NCBI GenBank assembly: GCA_040880285.1
Contig: JBBDIT010000022.1
Coordinates: forward strand, 92,700 to 156,699
Length of the DNA: 64,000 nt
Direction of reading: 5' to 3'
Source: JANQJA01 sp040880285
GTDB taxonomy: Bacteria > Pseudomonadota > Gammaproteobacteria > Pseudomonadales > Azotimanducaceae
How positions within the stretch are numbered: the first letter of the stretch is position 1; each line of letters opens with the position of its first letter. Under the pieces are notes generated by a model. That model searched no databases and was not told the origin of the DNA. It saw nothing but the letters and a program-made list of their open reading frames with translations. The position numbers were made by a program, and so were the translations under genes. Positions 44,596 through 54,187 of the stretch are shown here, in pieces.

Positions 44596-45459
44596 TCAAC
44601 CGAGTTTGAGGGTTTCGATTAAAAAGGCGCTGCCGCGCTGATAAGGCTCGCAAGTGATCTTTGTCGCGAGCTTCTCGTAATCCCCAAGCCTGAAAATGCT
44701 GGCAACGATATCGGTGGCTTCGATAGCCCAGGGGGCGTCATTTGTGACCGGCTGGTTTGTCTCGATCTCGATTGCAATACCGTCAGGACGTATGCGGCAG
44801 CGCACGCCCGTCAGGGATATGGATAATGGCAAGGTTTCCCAGAGTGCCTGTTCAGCTTGATTAATGAGTGGTAACACCTTGGGGTCAATGGCAATACCTG
44901 TTGTGACTCGACTGGATAGGCAAGGTGCCGCTGGCAGTTCATGCAGGTCATGGAGCTCAAGGGATCTGGCTATCTCCCGCAATGTGGCCTTGTCGATCCC
45001 GACTGACACATAGGGATGGGCCACTGCATGTTCTCTTGCTGCGATCAGTCCGGGCCGGTAATCACCCAGATCATCGGTATTGGTTCCGGATACCACCGGC
45101 AAAGTCGTATGTTCCACCACGGTATCGTACAAATTGGTTTTACAGAAGTAGCATCGATTCGCTGGATTCGCCAGATACTCAGGATCGGTAATTTCGCCGG
45201 CATCAATGAGCCTGAGCTGCCAGTCATGGCGGGCCGCATAGGTTTTAACACGATCGGTTGCCTGGGCCGGCACGGCTGGTGAGAGCGCATGAAACATGAG
45301 GGATTCCGGGTTGACCCGATGCGCGATATAGGCAAGGGTCATACTGTCGACGCCGCCACTTACGGCAACCGCAACAGGCCCCAATGGCCTGAGGTAAGCC
45401 TCCAGTGCAAGACGTTTATCGACTGCTATGGTCATCTGGTTCACTTCCTGCCTGGTCAC
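44596..45459 (-). CDS. larE: LarE, sulfur transferase for nickel-pincer nucleotide
   Basis: A 287-residue PP-loop ATPase that adds sulfur to the LarB product. The ATP loop is SGGVDS (34-39). Three conserved cysteines appear: C103 and C106 in NRCYFCK and C180 in AAPCLSSR. C180 aligns with the sacrificial cysteine region of Lactiplantibacillus LarE, and the three-Cys pattern suggests the 4Fe-4S type that uses an external sulfur source. GTG at 45459 has AGGAG six bases upstream and overlaps larC by 44 bases; ATG at 45435 is an alternative. Confidence 0.92.
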   Translation of the reverse strand: MTRQEVNQMTIAVDKRLALEAYLRPLGPVAVAVSGGVDSMTLAYIAHRVNPESLMFHALSPAVPAQATDRVKTYAARHDWQLRLIDAGEITDPEYLANPANRCYFCKTNLYDTVVEHTTLPVVSGTNTDDLGDYRPGLIAAREHAVAHPYVSVGIDKATLREIARSLELHDLHELPAAPCLSSRVTTGIAIDPKVLPLINQAEQALWETLPLSISLTGVRCRIRPDGIAIEIETNQPVTNDAPWAIEATDIVASIFRLGDYEKLATKITCEPYQRGSAFLIETLKLG

Positions 45460-46633
45460 GAGCGGCTCCTTCGATTGCGTGCCTTACGCCGGTTCTCGTA
45501 GCGTAATTACCCTGAATCCGCCCGGCGTCATCGGCCTCACACTTTACCGTGTCACCAGAAGGCCTGCGTGCAATCTTGACTCGATAGGATTGGCCATCTT
45601 GCTTTATCAGCCGATCCTGTCGAGGCAGTATCGACCTTGATATGACCTGACGCCTGATTCCCAGGGTAGAGGTTTCTTCAAAGCATGCACGCGTGATTTC
45701 ACTTTCCACATCAAGCTGTCCAAGAATCCGGAATGATACCGTGTGCCGTCCCTTCTTGCCGAGGAGCAACTGCTGGGTCACGTCCAGAACGCCAGGGGTG
45801 TCCCGCAATCGGTCAGCAGATATCGCCATTTCTTCCGGCGTCTGGTCATCAATTTCAAATTCCAGTTGCAGCACCTGGTCGTAATCCCAGCTGTCGCTTT
45901 GACGTTCATCGAATATCAGCATCCTGACTACATTGGAAATGCCAGGGAACCGTTTTGTACCAAATCCGTAGCCGGATTTGCGCAGCGTCGATACGCCTGG
46001 CCCGAGGCCAGGTGTAGTTGACAGGTGCTTGAGAATGGCAGCCCCGGTTGGTGTGATTCGTTCACCCATGAGGCCGTCATCAAAAAATTCAAAACCCTCC
46101 AGGATAAGAGCGGTGGCGGGTGCCGGAACAGGTAACATGCCGTGGGCGGTTTTGACCTGTCCGCGTCCGAGGGGCAGTTTCGACACGCTCCAACTGGTGG
46201 CTCCTATCGTGTCAATCAGGACGCCAGCACAGACGATGTCCGCGATCGAGTCCCATGCTCCCACTTCATGGAACGCAATTTTTTCTATGGGTTTGCCGTG
46301 GATACTGGCCTCGGCCGCAGCGATAATTTCAAAAATCCCGAGCGCGTGATGTTTGACGTTTTCATCAAGACCAGATTCGCAAATTATCTTCCGAATGTCA
46401 CTGTAGTGGCGATGGTGATGACCCTCGGCATCCTGGTCGGCAACTACCTTGAATTGTGTTCCCGTCAGTATGCCGTCATCAGCAGGCTTGATTTCAAGCT
46501 CAACCAGGTCACGAAATCCAGCCAGATCCAATTGTCCTGGTAAGGAGCGGGCAAGATCGGGAAAACAATCGAGGATGGCGCCGACGAACATGTCGCCTGC
46601 CAGGCCACCGACAAGATCCATGTGAATATGCAT
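45416..46633 (-). CDS. larC: LarC, nickel chelatase for nickel-pincer nucleotide
   Basis: A 405-residue LarC that inserts nickel into the pincer nucleotide with CTP. N-terminal signature DLVGGLAGDMFVGAIL, the His-rich stretch EGHHHRHYSDI, FHEVGAWDSIADI, and ERITPTGAAILKHL. The gene is one continuous frame, unlike the lactobacillus larC1/larC2 frameshift. It is 21 bases after the Tat-type aldo/keto reductase and overlaps larE. Confidence 0.94.
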   Translation of the reverse strand: MHIHMDLVGGLAGDMFVGAILDCFPDLARSLPGQLDLAGFRDLVELEIKPADDGILTGTQFKVVADQDAEGHHHRHYSDIRKIICESGLDENVKHHALGIFEIIAAAEASIHGKPIEKIAFHEVGAWDSIADIVCAGVLIDTIGATSWSVSKLPLGRGQVKTAHGMLPVPAPATALILEGFEFFDDGLMGERITPTGAAILKHLSTTPGLGPGVSTLRKSGYGFGTKRFPGISNVVRMLIFDERQSDSWDYDQVLQLEFEIDDQTPEEMAISADRLRDTPGVLDVTQQLLLGKKGRHTVSFRILGQLDVESEITRACFEETSTLGIRRQVISRSILPRQDRLIKQDGQSYRVKIARRPSGDTVKCEADDAGRIQGNYATRTGVRHAIEGAARDQAGSEPDDHSSR

Positions 46634-46654
46634 AGGGTTATCCGCGCTTTGTTG

Positions 46655-47887
46655 CTAGCTCAACATAACATGGGTCGGGCCACAAAGCCTTGCGATATCA
46701 ATACCATGTGTACAGGCGTTCTGGCACGGCTTGCCATCACAGGACAGGCAGGCGCTGGCATTAATCGTAAGCATCCCATACTCGCGTCTCGCGAACTCGG
46801 AGTCACCATAGTCCATTGCATACATGCGAGTGCGTAACGTGTCCGCAATCTGGACACCGTAGGGACATGCCCCTTCACAGTCATTACAAGCGTGACGACA
46901 GTAGGTCATATCCGTCAGTTTTGCATATTGCTGCAGTAATTCGAGATCATAAGCGGTGATGGTTCGATCACCGGACGCACCCAGGTACTCATCGATGCTG
47001 TCTCTTGATGTCATGGAAATGATAGCGGCATCCGCTGAGCCGGTTGAGAGCGCCCATTTGAACGCGGCTTGTGCGTAAGTATGGCCACCTTGTTCAAACG
47101 GTCGCATATCGTTTAGCCTGGCACCACGCAAGACTTTCATGGCAATGATACCCGTACCTTTTTCTTTGGCCCTTTTCATCGCGCGGGGCAGGTCGGGTTG
47201 GTTAGCGACAAAGTCAAAGGCGCGAGTAAACTTTTCGTAAAACGCCGGATCCTGCCCAAAATTATGGGCCAGCAACATGACATCGAACAGGTCCTGGTCC
47301 ACGGCATAGTCGACACAGTCAACCAGGTAGCCACCGTGACCGGACATTCCGGTAAACCGGATCTTGCCCTGGCGTTTTGCGAGTTCGACGAACTCAAGCC
47401 ATTCGGGGTTCTTGAGACGTTCAATGTCATTGACGGCGTGGGTGAAGTAGATGTCGATATAGTCCGTCTGGAGCCGGGCCAGGCTTTCTTCGAGTTTACG
47501 CATGATGGAGCGATGTGAATCGCTGGCGCTAACTGACGATTTGGTGGCGATGATAACCTTGTCACGATCACCTTTGAGGGCATTGCCGATCACGGTTTCT
47601 GAAGCACCACCGGTGTAGCTTTCTGCCGTGTCATAATAGTTAATGCCCCGGTCCAGCGCGTGCCGTACCAGGTGTTCTTCGCCGGTTCGCAGTCGCGAGG
47701 ATCCAAATGAAATGTCAGCAATCTGCAGCCCGGTGCGACCCAGGGTCACGTATGCCTGCACCTGCCGGTCTCCGTTCGCAGCGGATGACTGGCCTGCTGA
47801 TTGAGCTATTGAAACTGGGAGTCCGGATGCAATTCCTGTCAAGGCACCCAGCCTCAGGAATGAACGTCTATCCAGCGGTTTTCTCAT
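46655..47887 (-). CDS. Tat-exported aldo/keto reductase with C-terminal iron-sulfur domain
   Basis: A 410-residue protein. A twin-arginine signal (DRRSFLRLGALTG) precedes an aldo/keto reductase barrel (LGRTGLQIADISFGSSRL; NYYDTAESYTGGASE; ATKSSVSAS; YFTHAVND). A C-terminal ferredoxin-like part has CRHACNDCEGACPYGV and CLSCDGKPCQNAC, enough for two 4Fe-4S clusters. It probably acts in the periplasm with a redox partner instead of NADPH. ATG at 47887 follows GGAGG. It is 21 bases upstream of larC and may be co-transcribed with the lar genes. The 181 bases upstream hold no other gene. Confidence 0.88.
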   Translation of the reverse strand: MRKPLDRRSFLRLGALTGIASGLPVSIAQSAGQSSAANGDRQVQAYVTLGRTGLQIADISFGSSRLRTGEEHLVRHALDRGINYYDTAESYTGGASETVIGNALKGDRDKVIIATKSSVSASDSHRSIMRKLEESLARLQTDYIDIYFTHAVNDIERLKNPEWLEFVELAKRQGKIRFTGMSGHGGYLVDCVDYAVDQDLFDVMLLAHNFGQDPAFYEKFTRAFDFVANQPDLPRAMKRAKEKGTGIIAMKVLRGARLNDMRPFEQGGHTYAQAAFKWALSTGSADAAIISMTSRDSIDEYLGASGDRTITAYDLELLQQYAKLTDMTYCRHACNDCEGACPYGVQIADTLRTRMYAMDYGDSEFARREYGMLTINASACLSCDGKPCQNACTHGIDIARLCGPTHVMLS

Positions 47888-48068
47888 CAATCCTCCAGAA
47901 GGGAATCGCATTACCCGAAAAATCATAACCCAGCCTAAATTCCAGTGCCAAGGAATTCGGGGCTGTCTTTCTGCCAGGGACCACCAATTGAATAAATCCA
48001 GTTCGTGTTATCACGATGACGCCGCGAGGCTCGCCTGGGACCGTACACTCGCGTTTTTCTCGAGGTAT

Positions 48069-49280
48069 TTAAGTGACCGTCCCGGCGCTGAATAGGGCTT
48101 CTATCTGATCCTTGTCAAAGCCGGCTTGTGCCAGGATTGCTCGCGTGTGTTCACCGGCCTTCGGGGAAGGACCGCGCGGACCCACCTTTGCATTCTTAAA
48201 TCGCATGGGGATATTCACCGTCCGGTATGCGCCAATTTCGGCGCTGGTCAGCATGGGAAACAGATTAATCGCCTCTGCCTGGCGATCCGTGACAACTTCA
48301 TGCAGCGCAAGCACCGGGCCCCAGATCAAGCCCGCTTCATCAAAAATTTTACCCCATTCATCCCGGCCACGGACCGAAAGGCTTTCATCGATTTTTGGCA
48401 CGAGTTCATGCATTAACCGGTAGCGACTTCTCGCATCCTGCAACCGTTCATCTGAAAGCCACTCATCGCGCCCCAATGCTTTGCAGAATTTTGGCCAGGC
48501 CGTGGCTTCCGGCATGTTAAACACCACCCACTTACCATCGCCGCAGGGATAACGATTGGCAGTGGGTAGTAACATTTCATCCCTGGCTCGCTGGCGCACC
48601 GGTGCCTGGTCAATCGCGGTAGTGGCATAGTCACTGGCCTGTGACCAGACGGCGGTTTCGTACAGGGAAGTTTCAACGCTTTGTCCCTCGCCGGTACGTT
48701 CTGCCAGCCGCAGGGCTGCCAGGATCGCGCTGGTGAAGGCGAGTCCAGTGCAATGATCCCCCTGTGCCGGCCTTGCCATGGGAACTTCACCATCAGTGCC
48801 CTCGCGCATGGCGTCGTAGAGCCCGGAGCGACCAAAAAATGCCGTCACATCGTATCCCGGACGCCAGGCATCGGGACCCGTGGTGCCGTAGCCAGTGAGG
48901 GTGGCATGTACCAGGGCTGGATTGGTGCTCATCAACGTCTCCGGGTCCAGGCCGAATCGAATTTGTCGTTCCAATAGCAAATTGCACATGAAAATTTCAG
49001 CAGTCCGGCAAAGCCGATGGACAACGTCAATGCCATGTTCACTGGTTAAATCAAGCCGAATGGATTCTTTGCCGCGGTTATCCACATCGAATTGAAAATC
49101 ATAATCACGGACATTGCCTTCAACCTTGGGAGGCCGACCATTACCCCGCATCGGATCCCCACTTAAAGGTTCAATTTTAATGACCCTTGCGCCCATGTCC
49201 GCAAGGATTGCACCGGCACTGGGTGCTGCCATCCAGTTGTCGATTTCAATAACAGTAATGTCGTCAAGAGGTGCTGCCAC
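48069..49280 (-). CDS. CaiB/BaiF family CoA transferase (class III)
   Basis: A 403-residue formyl-CoA-transferase-like enzyme that moves CoA between carboxylic acids. N-terminal VIEIDNWMAAPSAGAILADMGARVIKIE and SGDPMRG, the GYGTTGPDAWRPGYD segment and the C-terminal GPSPKAGEHTRAIL are family features. GTG at 49280 with GGAG five bases upstream is the start; a longer frame of 58 codons upstream lacks homology. Substrates unknown. It diverges from a GNAT gene 71 bases away. Confidence 0.88.
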   Translation of the reverse strand: MAAPLDDITVIEIDNWMAAPSAGAILADMGARVIKIEPLSGDPMRGNGRPPKVEGNVRDYDFQFDVDNRGKESIRLDLTSEHGIDVVHRLCRTAEIFMCNLLLERQIRFGLDPETLMSTNPALVHATLTGYGTTGPDAWRPGYDVTAFFGRSGLYDAMREGTDGEVPMARPAQGDHCTGLAFTSAILAALRLAERTGEGQSVETSLYETAVWSQASDYATTAIDQAPVRQRARDEMLLPTANRYPCGDGKWVVFNMPEATAWPKFCKALGRDEWLSDERLQDARSRYRLMHELVPKIDESLSVRGRDEWGKIFDEAGLIWGPVLALHEVVTDRQAEAINLFPMLTSAEIGAYRTVNIPMRFKNAKVGPRGPSPKAGEHTRAILAQAGFDKDQIEALFSAGTVT

Positions 49281-49351
49281 TTTGTCTCCGGCTCTGGTTA
49301 TGGTTCTGGGGAAGGCCGCATAGTAACCGTTTTTGGGTGGGCCCGGGTATA

Positions 49352-49957
49352 GTGAAACCTGTGAGCGAATTTGGCATCCGAAATTATCATCCAGGCGATC
49401 TACCCGCACTGTACCGGATTTGCCTTGAGACAGGCGCCGATGGCGAGGACGCAACCGGTTCGATAGATCCTGAAATTCTGGGCCATCTGTTTGCCGGTCC
49501 CTATGCGGTACTGGAGCCGGAACTGTGTTTTATCCTGACTGCCGACGGTGCGCCTTGCGGTTATATCCTGGGGACTGCCGATTCAATAGTCTTCGAGCAG
49601 CGTGCCCGTAAAGAATGGTTCCCGCTGTTAAAGCAGAGGTATTCGCTGCCGGATCCTGCCGATACGTCCCGTGAGGCAGGCCTGATTCGTTCCATTCACG
49701 CAGGTTACCGGGCGCCGTCTTATAGCCAATCCTACCCGGCGCACTTGCATATTGATTTGTTGCCCGAGGGGCAAGGGCAGGGCCATGGCACCAGGCTCAT
49801 CCACTTGTATCTCGATCAGCTCCGAACCCTGGACGTGTCTGCACTGCACCTCGGTGTTAGCAAGGGCAACCAGCGTGCCATCGCATTTTATCCACGTGTC
49901 GGTTTTAGCATCATCAAGGAATCCGCTGACAGCCTGGTTTACGGAATGCGGCTTTAA
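49352..49957 (+). CDS. GNAT-family N-acetyltransferase
   Basis: A 201-residue acetyltransferase (GTG start at 49352, uncertain; GTG at 49361 also possible). It begins FGIRNYHPGDLPALYRICLE. The acetyl-CoA loop is PEGQGQGHGTRLI and motif B is LHLGVSKGNQRAIAFYPRVGF. An unusually long insertion between the two halves (about residues 85-125) resembles proteins related to human O-GlcNAcase-type acetyltransferase domains, but the substrate is unknown. It converges with the TauD gene, three bases apart. Confidence 0.8.
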   Translation: MKPVSEFGIRNYHPGDLPALYRICLETGADGEDATGSIDPEILGHLFAGPYAVLEPELCFILTADGAPCGYILGTADSIVFEQRARKEWFPLLKQRYSLPDPADTSREAGLIRSIHAGYRAPSYSQSYPAHLHIDLLPEGQGQGHGTRLIHLYLDQLRTLDVSALHLGVSKGNQRAIAFYPRVGFSIIKESADSLVYGMRL

Positions 49958-49960
49958 TCC

Positions 49961-50860
49961 TCAGGCATCAGCCGGGTTGCGGGATTTGAGGAACTGGAAC
50001 AACTGGCGATCATGCCGACTGGTTGCCGATAGCCTCCCTGGCCGGACCCAGGGTTCCCAACCCGATTGCCCTGGTCCAACCGGTTTGTCTCCCATAATGG
50101 TTACGCGTTGGATGATGCGTTCACCTTCGAAATCATTCAGGACAAAATGTTGTGTGCAACGGTTGTCCCACATGGCCACAGTGCCTTCAGTCCAACGATA
50201 TCGAATCGTAAACCTCGGATTGGTCACCCAATTCGTCAGGTAGTCGAGTAGGCAGCGACTCTCAGTGGCGTTCATTTCCACGATACGACGCGTGAAGTGT
50301 TCGTTGACGTAAAGGGCCTTGCCGCCGGTCTCTGGATGAATCCTGACAACCGGGTGTACCGCCATTTTGTCCGGGCGATTGTGTGGCAAGGCATCGTGGA
50401 GTGCCGTCAAACCCTCGCACAGCGCTTTCATGGGGGGCGATAGCTCGTCATAGGCAGCATACAAGCTGGACCACATGGTATCGCCCCCAACCTCGGGGCA
50501 CTTGACCATATGCAGGATCGACATGAGCGCGGGTTCGTCCTGGAAGGTGATGTCCGTATGCCACTCATCGGCAACACCACCAGCCGTTGCGGCGAGTTCA
50601 AACACTTCGGGATGTTGCGTATACGGATTTTTCAGGTTTGGATGGCCCTCAAGCTTCCCGAACTGGCGGCCGAAAGTGACGTGGTCTTCGATCGCAGGAT
50701 GCTGCTGCGGAAAAAATAACACGAGATGATCGAGCAGCAGTTGCTTGATGGCGGCGATATCGTCGGTGGTCGCCTTGCTGAGTTCAATCCCGTGTACTTC
50801 CGCACCCAGGGCCCCCGCGAGGCGTTTCACTGACCAGTCACTAGGAATTTTAGAAGGCAT
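49961..50860 (-). CDS. TauD/TfdA-family Fe(II)/2-oxoglutarate dioxygenase
   Basis: A 299-residue non-haem iron dioxygenase. Iron ligands are seen as H101-x-D103 in EWHTDITF and H238 in CTQHFVL; R252 in IIQRVT is the likely 2-oxoglutarate contact. It resembles taurine, sulfonate or aryloxyalkanoate dioxygenases. No transporter or sulfur genes adjoin, so the substrate is open. It diverges from a zinc dehydrogenase gene with 77 bases between starts. Confidence 0.9.
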   Translation of the reverse strand: MPSKIPSDWSVKRLAGALGAEVHGIELSKATTDDIAAIKQLLLDHLVLFFPQQHPAIEDHVTFGRQFGKLEGHPNLKNPYTQHPEVFELAATAGGVADEWHTDITFQDEPALMSILHMVKCPEVGGDTMWSSLYAAYDELSPPMKALCEGLTALHDALPHNRPDKMAVHPVVRIHPETGGKALYVNEHFTRRIVEMNATESRCLLDYLTNWVTNPRFTIRYRWTEGTVAMWDNRCTQHFVLNDFEGERIIQRVTIMGDKPVGPGQSGWEPWVRPGRLSATSRHDRQLFQFLKSRNPADA

Positions 50861-50937
50861 ACTGGTTTCTCCGAAGTATAACCACCCGCAGGATAGCTCA
50901 CCTTTATGTGTAAACCAAAATGAGTCACAGTGGGCGT

Positions 50938-51882
50938 ATGAATGGACTGTGGCTGGATAAGCAGGGGATCGGTTTCAGGGACAATCTGGAAGTCGCGACG
51001 GTCGCGGAGGCAGATGCCCTGATTGCAGTTACCTACGCTGGTCTCTGCGGGACCGATCTTGAGCTCTTGCGAGGCTATGCGGGCTATGAGGGTATTCCGG
51101 GGCATGAGTTTATCGGTGAAGTGATCGACGGACCCCCGACCTGGCGTGGCAAGCGTGTTGTGGCGGACATCAATGTCAGCTGTGGCGAGTGTAGCTACTG
51201 CCAGGGCGGTATGGCGCATCATTGTTATTCCCGCACTGTCATTGGGATCCGCAATCGTCCCGGCGCTTTTGCCCAAAATCTCGCAGTGCCGGTAACGAAC
51301 CTGTTTGAAGTGCCAGCAACCGTGCCGGATCAACTTGCCGTGTTGGCGGAACCACTGGCGGCGGCGATTGAAATAACCGAGCAGGTTAGATTTGCAGGCG
51401 ATGAACGAATCCTGGTGCTGGGCGCGGGCCGTCTGGCACAATTGGTTGCACGGGTATTGTCCAGGTCTTGCGGCCAGGTTGATGTACTCACCCGTAACCG
51501 CGAGCGGATCGCACAGTTTGAAGGGGCCACCGTCCATTGCATAGATACCCCCGGCCATGCTTACGATGTCGTGATTGAGTGCACCGGCAATCCAGAAGCA
51601 TTCAATACCGCATTAGCCAGCGTGAGGCCCGCAGGGACAATTGTATTGAAGAGTACCTATGAATCCGCTCTAAAGCTTGATGTCAGCCGGATCGTGGTGG
51701 CAGAGATCCGGCTACTGGGCTCTCGCTGCGGGCCTATGGCACAAGCGCTCCAGTGGCTGGACCAACACGGCGATCAACTCGGGGCACTCACCTTTGAGAC
51801 CTTTGCTCTGGCTAACCATGCAGAGGCGTTTGACAAGGCCCGTCAGGTTGAGCCTTACAAGGTCTTATTCGCGCCTAATTAA
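50938..51882 (+). CDS. Zinc-dependent alcohol/polyol dehydrogenase (MDR family)
   Basis: A 314-residue medium-chain dehydrogenase. The catalytic zinc sites are in GLCGTDLE and GIPGHEFIGEV, and the structural zinc lobe is CGECSYCQGGMAHHC. The nucleotide-binding motif is VLGAGRLAQLVARV, with the last glycine of the usual GxGxxG replaced by Ala. At about 315 residues it is somewhat short. ATG at 50938 is preferred over 50920 because it gives the family start. Its 3' end overlaps the convergent DUF4397 gene by eight bases. Substrate unknown (sugar alcohol or L-threonine type). Confidence 0.84.
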   Translation: MNGLWLDKQGIGFRDNLEVATVAEADALIAVTYAGLCGTDLELLRGYAGYEGIPGHEFIGEVIDGPPTWRGKRVVADINVSCGECSYCQGGMAHHCYSRTVIGIRNRPGAFAQNLAVPVTNLFEVPATVPDQLAVLAEPLAAAIEITEQVRFAGDERILVLGAGRLAQLVARVLSRSCGQVDVLTRNRERIAQFEGATVHCIDTPGHAYDVVIECTGNPEAFNTALASVRPAGTIVLKSTYESALKLDVSRIVVAEIRLLGSRCGPMAQALQWLDQHGDQLGALTFETFALANHAEAFDKARQVEPYKVLFAPN

Positions 51883-53218
51883 AGTCATCTGCAAAGACAA
51901 TTTCAATCGGTTCGCCACCACCGAAACTGTCAGTGATGAATAGCGAGTATAGGCCACCGTTACTGACGTCAATTCGAGTCGGGCCATGCAGGATGTCTTT
52001 ATTACCGTTTGCTGTAATAGCCAGGTCGTAGCTTCCGGCTTCGAGTGTAAGGGTCAGGGAACTATTGGTGGACGGGAGCTGGGTCAATCCCACCAGGCGC
52101 GGTGAGCTCGTATCGACCGTCGAGCCTTGCGCCATGACATATAAATCGAAATTCGTGAAACTTGGCGCTGTATTGGTAGCACTGAGCAGAAGGCGCGTAC
52201 TGACCCTCCGGGTATTGTCAACGTAGAGTTGGGAGTTGTTTACATCGGCAAGGCCTGTCAGTGCAATGGTATGGAAATTGCCGGAGGAGATGGCTACATC
52301 GGCATTTTCTGAAATGGTTATCGAGGCATCCCCGAAGGGTTTGACGGACAAATCGAATTCACCGACAGGAATGTCCAGATAGTCAGTGACCGAGCCAAAT
52401 GCCAGATTCTCTGCAAACAATACGTCATCAACATAGACATCGAGCGGTCCCCGGTCCGGGGTCATATTGGCGATCCGTACGGCTGCTGGCAGGTTCTCGT
52501 TAGCAAACCGGGAAGAAAATTGCTCCCCAACCGACAACATTTGAATACCACCGTCACCCGGCCCGAAGTGGTCGACCAGTATAAACAGGCCACGGACACC
52601 CGCCGCCAATGAAAAATCACCGGATTCCCAGAGAATGCTACCTGACTCGATACTGCGGGCCGTCAGCGTATAGTCGCCACCTGTGATTTGGGTGAGGTCG
52701 GTGAACTCGCCGAAGTCGAGGGTCATATCCTGGACCAGTTCTGCGCCCTTTTTAAGTTCAAACTGAACTGGTTCGGTAGACAGTGCAGCTACATGGGCAA
52801 TTTGGACTTCCAACTGGTCCTGCACGGCAGTCGAGCCGATGGGTGGATTGACTAACTTTACAAGGCGTGGATTGGCCAAGGTACCAGCGATGATCACTGT
52901 CGCATCATGGTCAATGCCGATAATCAGAGGTTCATCAGTGATCAAGGGAATCACTTCTCCGCCTTGCACGTAATTAACCGTAAACCGGAGGCTAAGATCA
53001 GGCAGAACTTCGATAAATGTGGATGACTGGCCGAAGTTCACACGTTGAACCAGTCGACCGTTGACCAGCACATTAAGTTGTGGGGAATCCGGCATGGCAT
53101 TGGCGACACGGAGAAACGCCGCGGGAATTGAAAGACTGGTAAATCCTTCGTCTTTTCCGCAGGCGGTTAGCAACAATACAAATACAGCGACAAGCGTGCC
53201 GCGAAACAATCGGCTCAT
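51875..53218 (-). CDS. DUF4397 domain lipoprotein
   Basis: A 447-residue lipoprotein with lipobox LLLTAC (Cys 20). The body has two or more DUF4397-type beta-sandwich repeats, seen in the similar segments LRVANAMPDSPQLNVLVNG and VRIANMTPDRGPLDVYVDD. It is probably an outer-membrane or surface protein; the function of the domain is unknown. It is 72 bases after the rRNA methyltransferase on the same strand. Confidence 0.85.
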   Translation of the reverse strand: MSRLFRGTLVAVFVLLLTACGKDEGFTSLSIPAAFLRVANAMPDSPQLNVLVNGRLVQRVNFGQSSTFIEVLPDLSLRFTVNYVQGGEVIPLITDEPLIIGIDHDATVIIAGTLANPRLVKLVNPPIGSTAVQDQLEVQIAHVAALSTEPVQFELKKGAELVQDMTLDFGEFTDLTQITGGDYTLTARSIESGSILWESGDFSLAAGVRGLFILVDHFGPGDGGIQMLSVGEQFSSRFANENLPAAVRIANMTPDRGPLDVYVDDVLFAENLAFGSVTDYLDIPVGEFDLSVKPFGDASITISENADVAISSGNFHTIALTGLADVNNSQLYVDNTRRVSTRLLLSATNTAPSFTNFDLYVMAQGSTVDTSSPRLVGLTQLPSTNSSLTLTLEAGSYDLAITANGNKDILHGPTRIDVSNGGLYSLFITDSFGGGEPIEIVFADDFN

Positions 53219-53290
53219 ATAGGCTTAATACAGTTGAGGATGATCAAAAGAAGGCGCAACAATAATTGAATTCCCGGGGTGATGCCACCG

Positions 53291-54067
53291 TCAACCACTC
53301 GCACTGATGACATTTCTGAATGACACCAGACTGGCGGCAACGCTGACGTTCAGTGATTCGATATCATTCATTAACGGAATCTGTATCAATTGGTCGCAAA
53401 GTTCACGGATATTTGAGGACAATCCATGGGTTTCGTTCCCCAGCACAAACACAAACCTGCCGGCCGACGGGACTTCGCGGATAGAGATATCACCGGTACT
53501 GTCAAGTCCGTAAATTTTGAACGCTGCCGATTGTAGCCGTTTGATCATATCCGGCAAGGCATCGCAATGGTAAACGCGGGCCTTGAACAAGGATCCGGCC
53601 GAGGCTTTGATGACAAGGCCGTCCAATGGTGCATTTCCTTTGCGCGCCAAAAGGAGGCCAGCCATTGGCGATGCCCCTACAGAGCGGATGATCATGCCCA
53701 GGTTCTGCGGGTTGGTGATCCGGTCCAGGGCCACCAGTTGAATGTCGTTGCCGGTCAGCTCCAGCAGTTCATCGGCGCGACGATAGCCGGGCGCACGGAC
53801 ATCAAGAGCGACTCCCTGATCCTGGCGACCGTTTTTAGAGATGCGGGATAGCGCCTTGCGATCATGAAACCTGACTTCCACATTCCTTTCATGTGCGATT
53901 CTGTTCATTTCTTCCAATTGGGTTGAAGGCTTGTTGCTATCGGCCAGGTGTAGACGTACCGGGACGATTTGTTCGGATTTCAGCGCTTCGAACACAGGTT
54001 GGCGCCCGAACAAGGTGATCAGGTCTTCAAAGAATTGTTTCTTTTTCTCATAATCCGGATTTGGCAC
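53291..54067 (-). CDS. TrmH/SpoU-family RNA 2'-O-methyltransferase
   Basis: A 258-residue SPOUT methyltransferase. An N-terminal substrate-binding domain (FGRQPVFEALKS) precedes the knotted domain with motif 1 DRITNPQNLGMIIRSV, motif 2 VLGNETHGLS and motif 3 IPLMNDIESLNVSVAASL. It methylates a ribose in rRNA or tRNA; RlmB-like (23S rRNA G2251) is the nearest guess by pattern. Confidence 0.9.
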   Translation of the reverse strand: MPNPDYEKKKQFFEDLITLFGRQPVFEALKSEQIVPVRLHLADSNKPSTQLEEMNRIAHERNVEVRFHDRKALSRISKNGRQDQGVALDVRAPGYRRADELLELTGNDIQLVALDRITNPQNLGMIIRSVGASPMAGLLLARKGNAPLDGLVIKASAGSLFKARVYHCDALPDMIKRLQSAAFKIYGLDSTGDISIREVPSAGRFVFVLGNETHGLSSNIRELCDQLIQIPLMNDIESLNVSVAASLVSFRNVISASG

Positions 54068-54116
54068 AGACAGATATTATCACCGAATGCGACTCTCACT
54101 ACACATTGGTCACCGC

Positions 54117-54150
54117 CTGGTCTCTACTGGTCTCTGCTGGTCTCTACTGG
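54117..54150. repeat. Short tandem repeat, 10-bp unit
   Basis: CTGGTCTCTA repeats three times with one substitution (A to G in the second copy) and a partial fourth copy, in the region between the methyltransferase start and the binding-protein gene. It may come from replication slippage. Confidence 0.85.
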
Positions 54151-54187
54151 TGGAATTGGATGCTAGAATGAACTGAAACCGGATTGG

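Noticed and set aside
45416..46633. Programmed frameshift in larC as in lactobacilli
   Set aside because: The frame is continuous over 405 codons, so no frameshift is needed.
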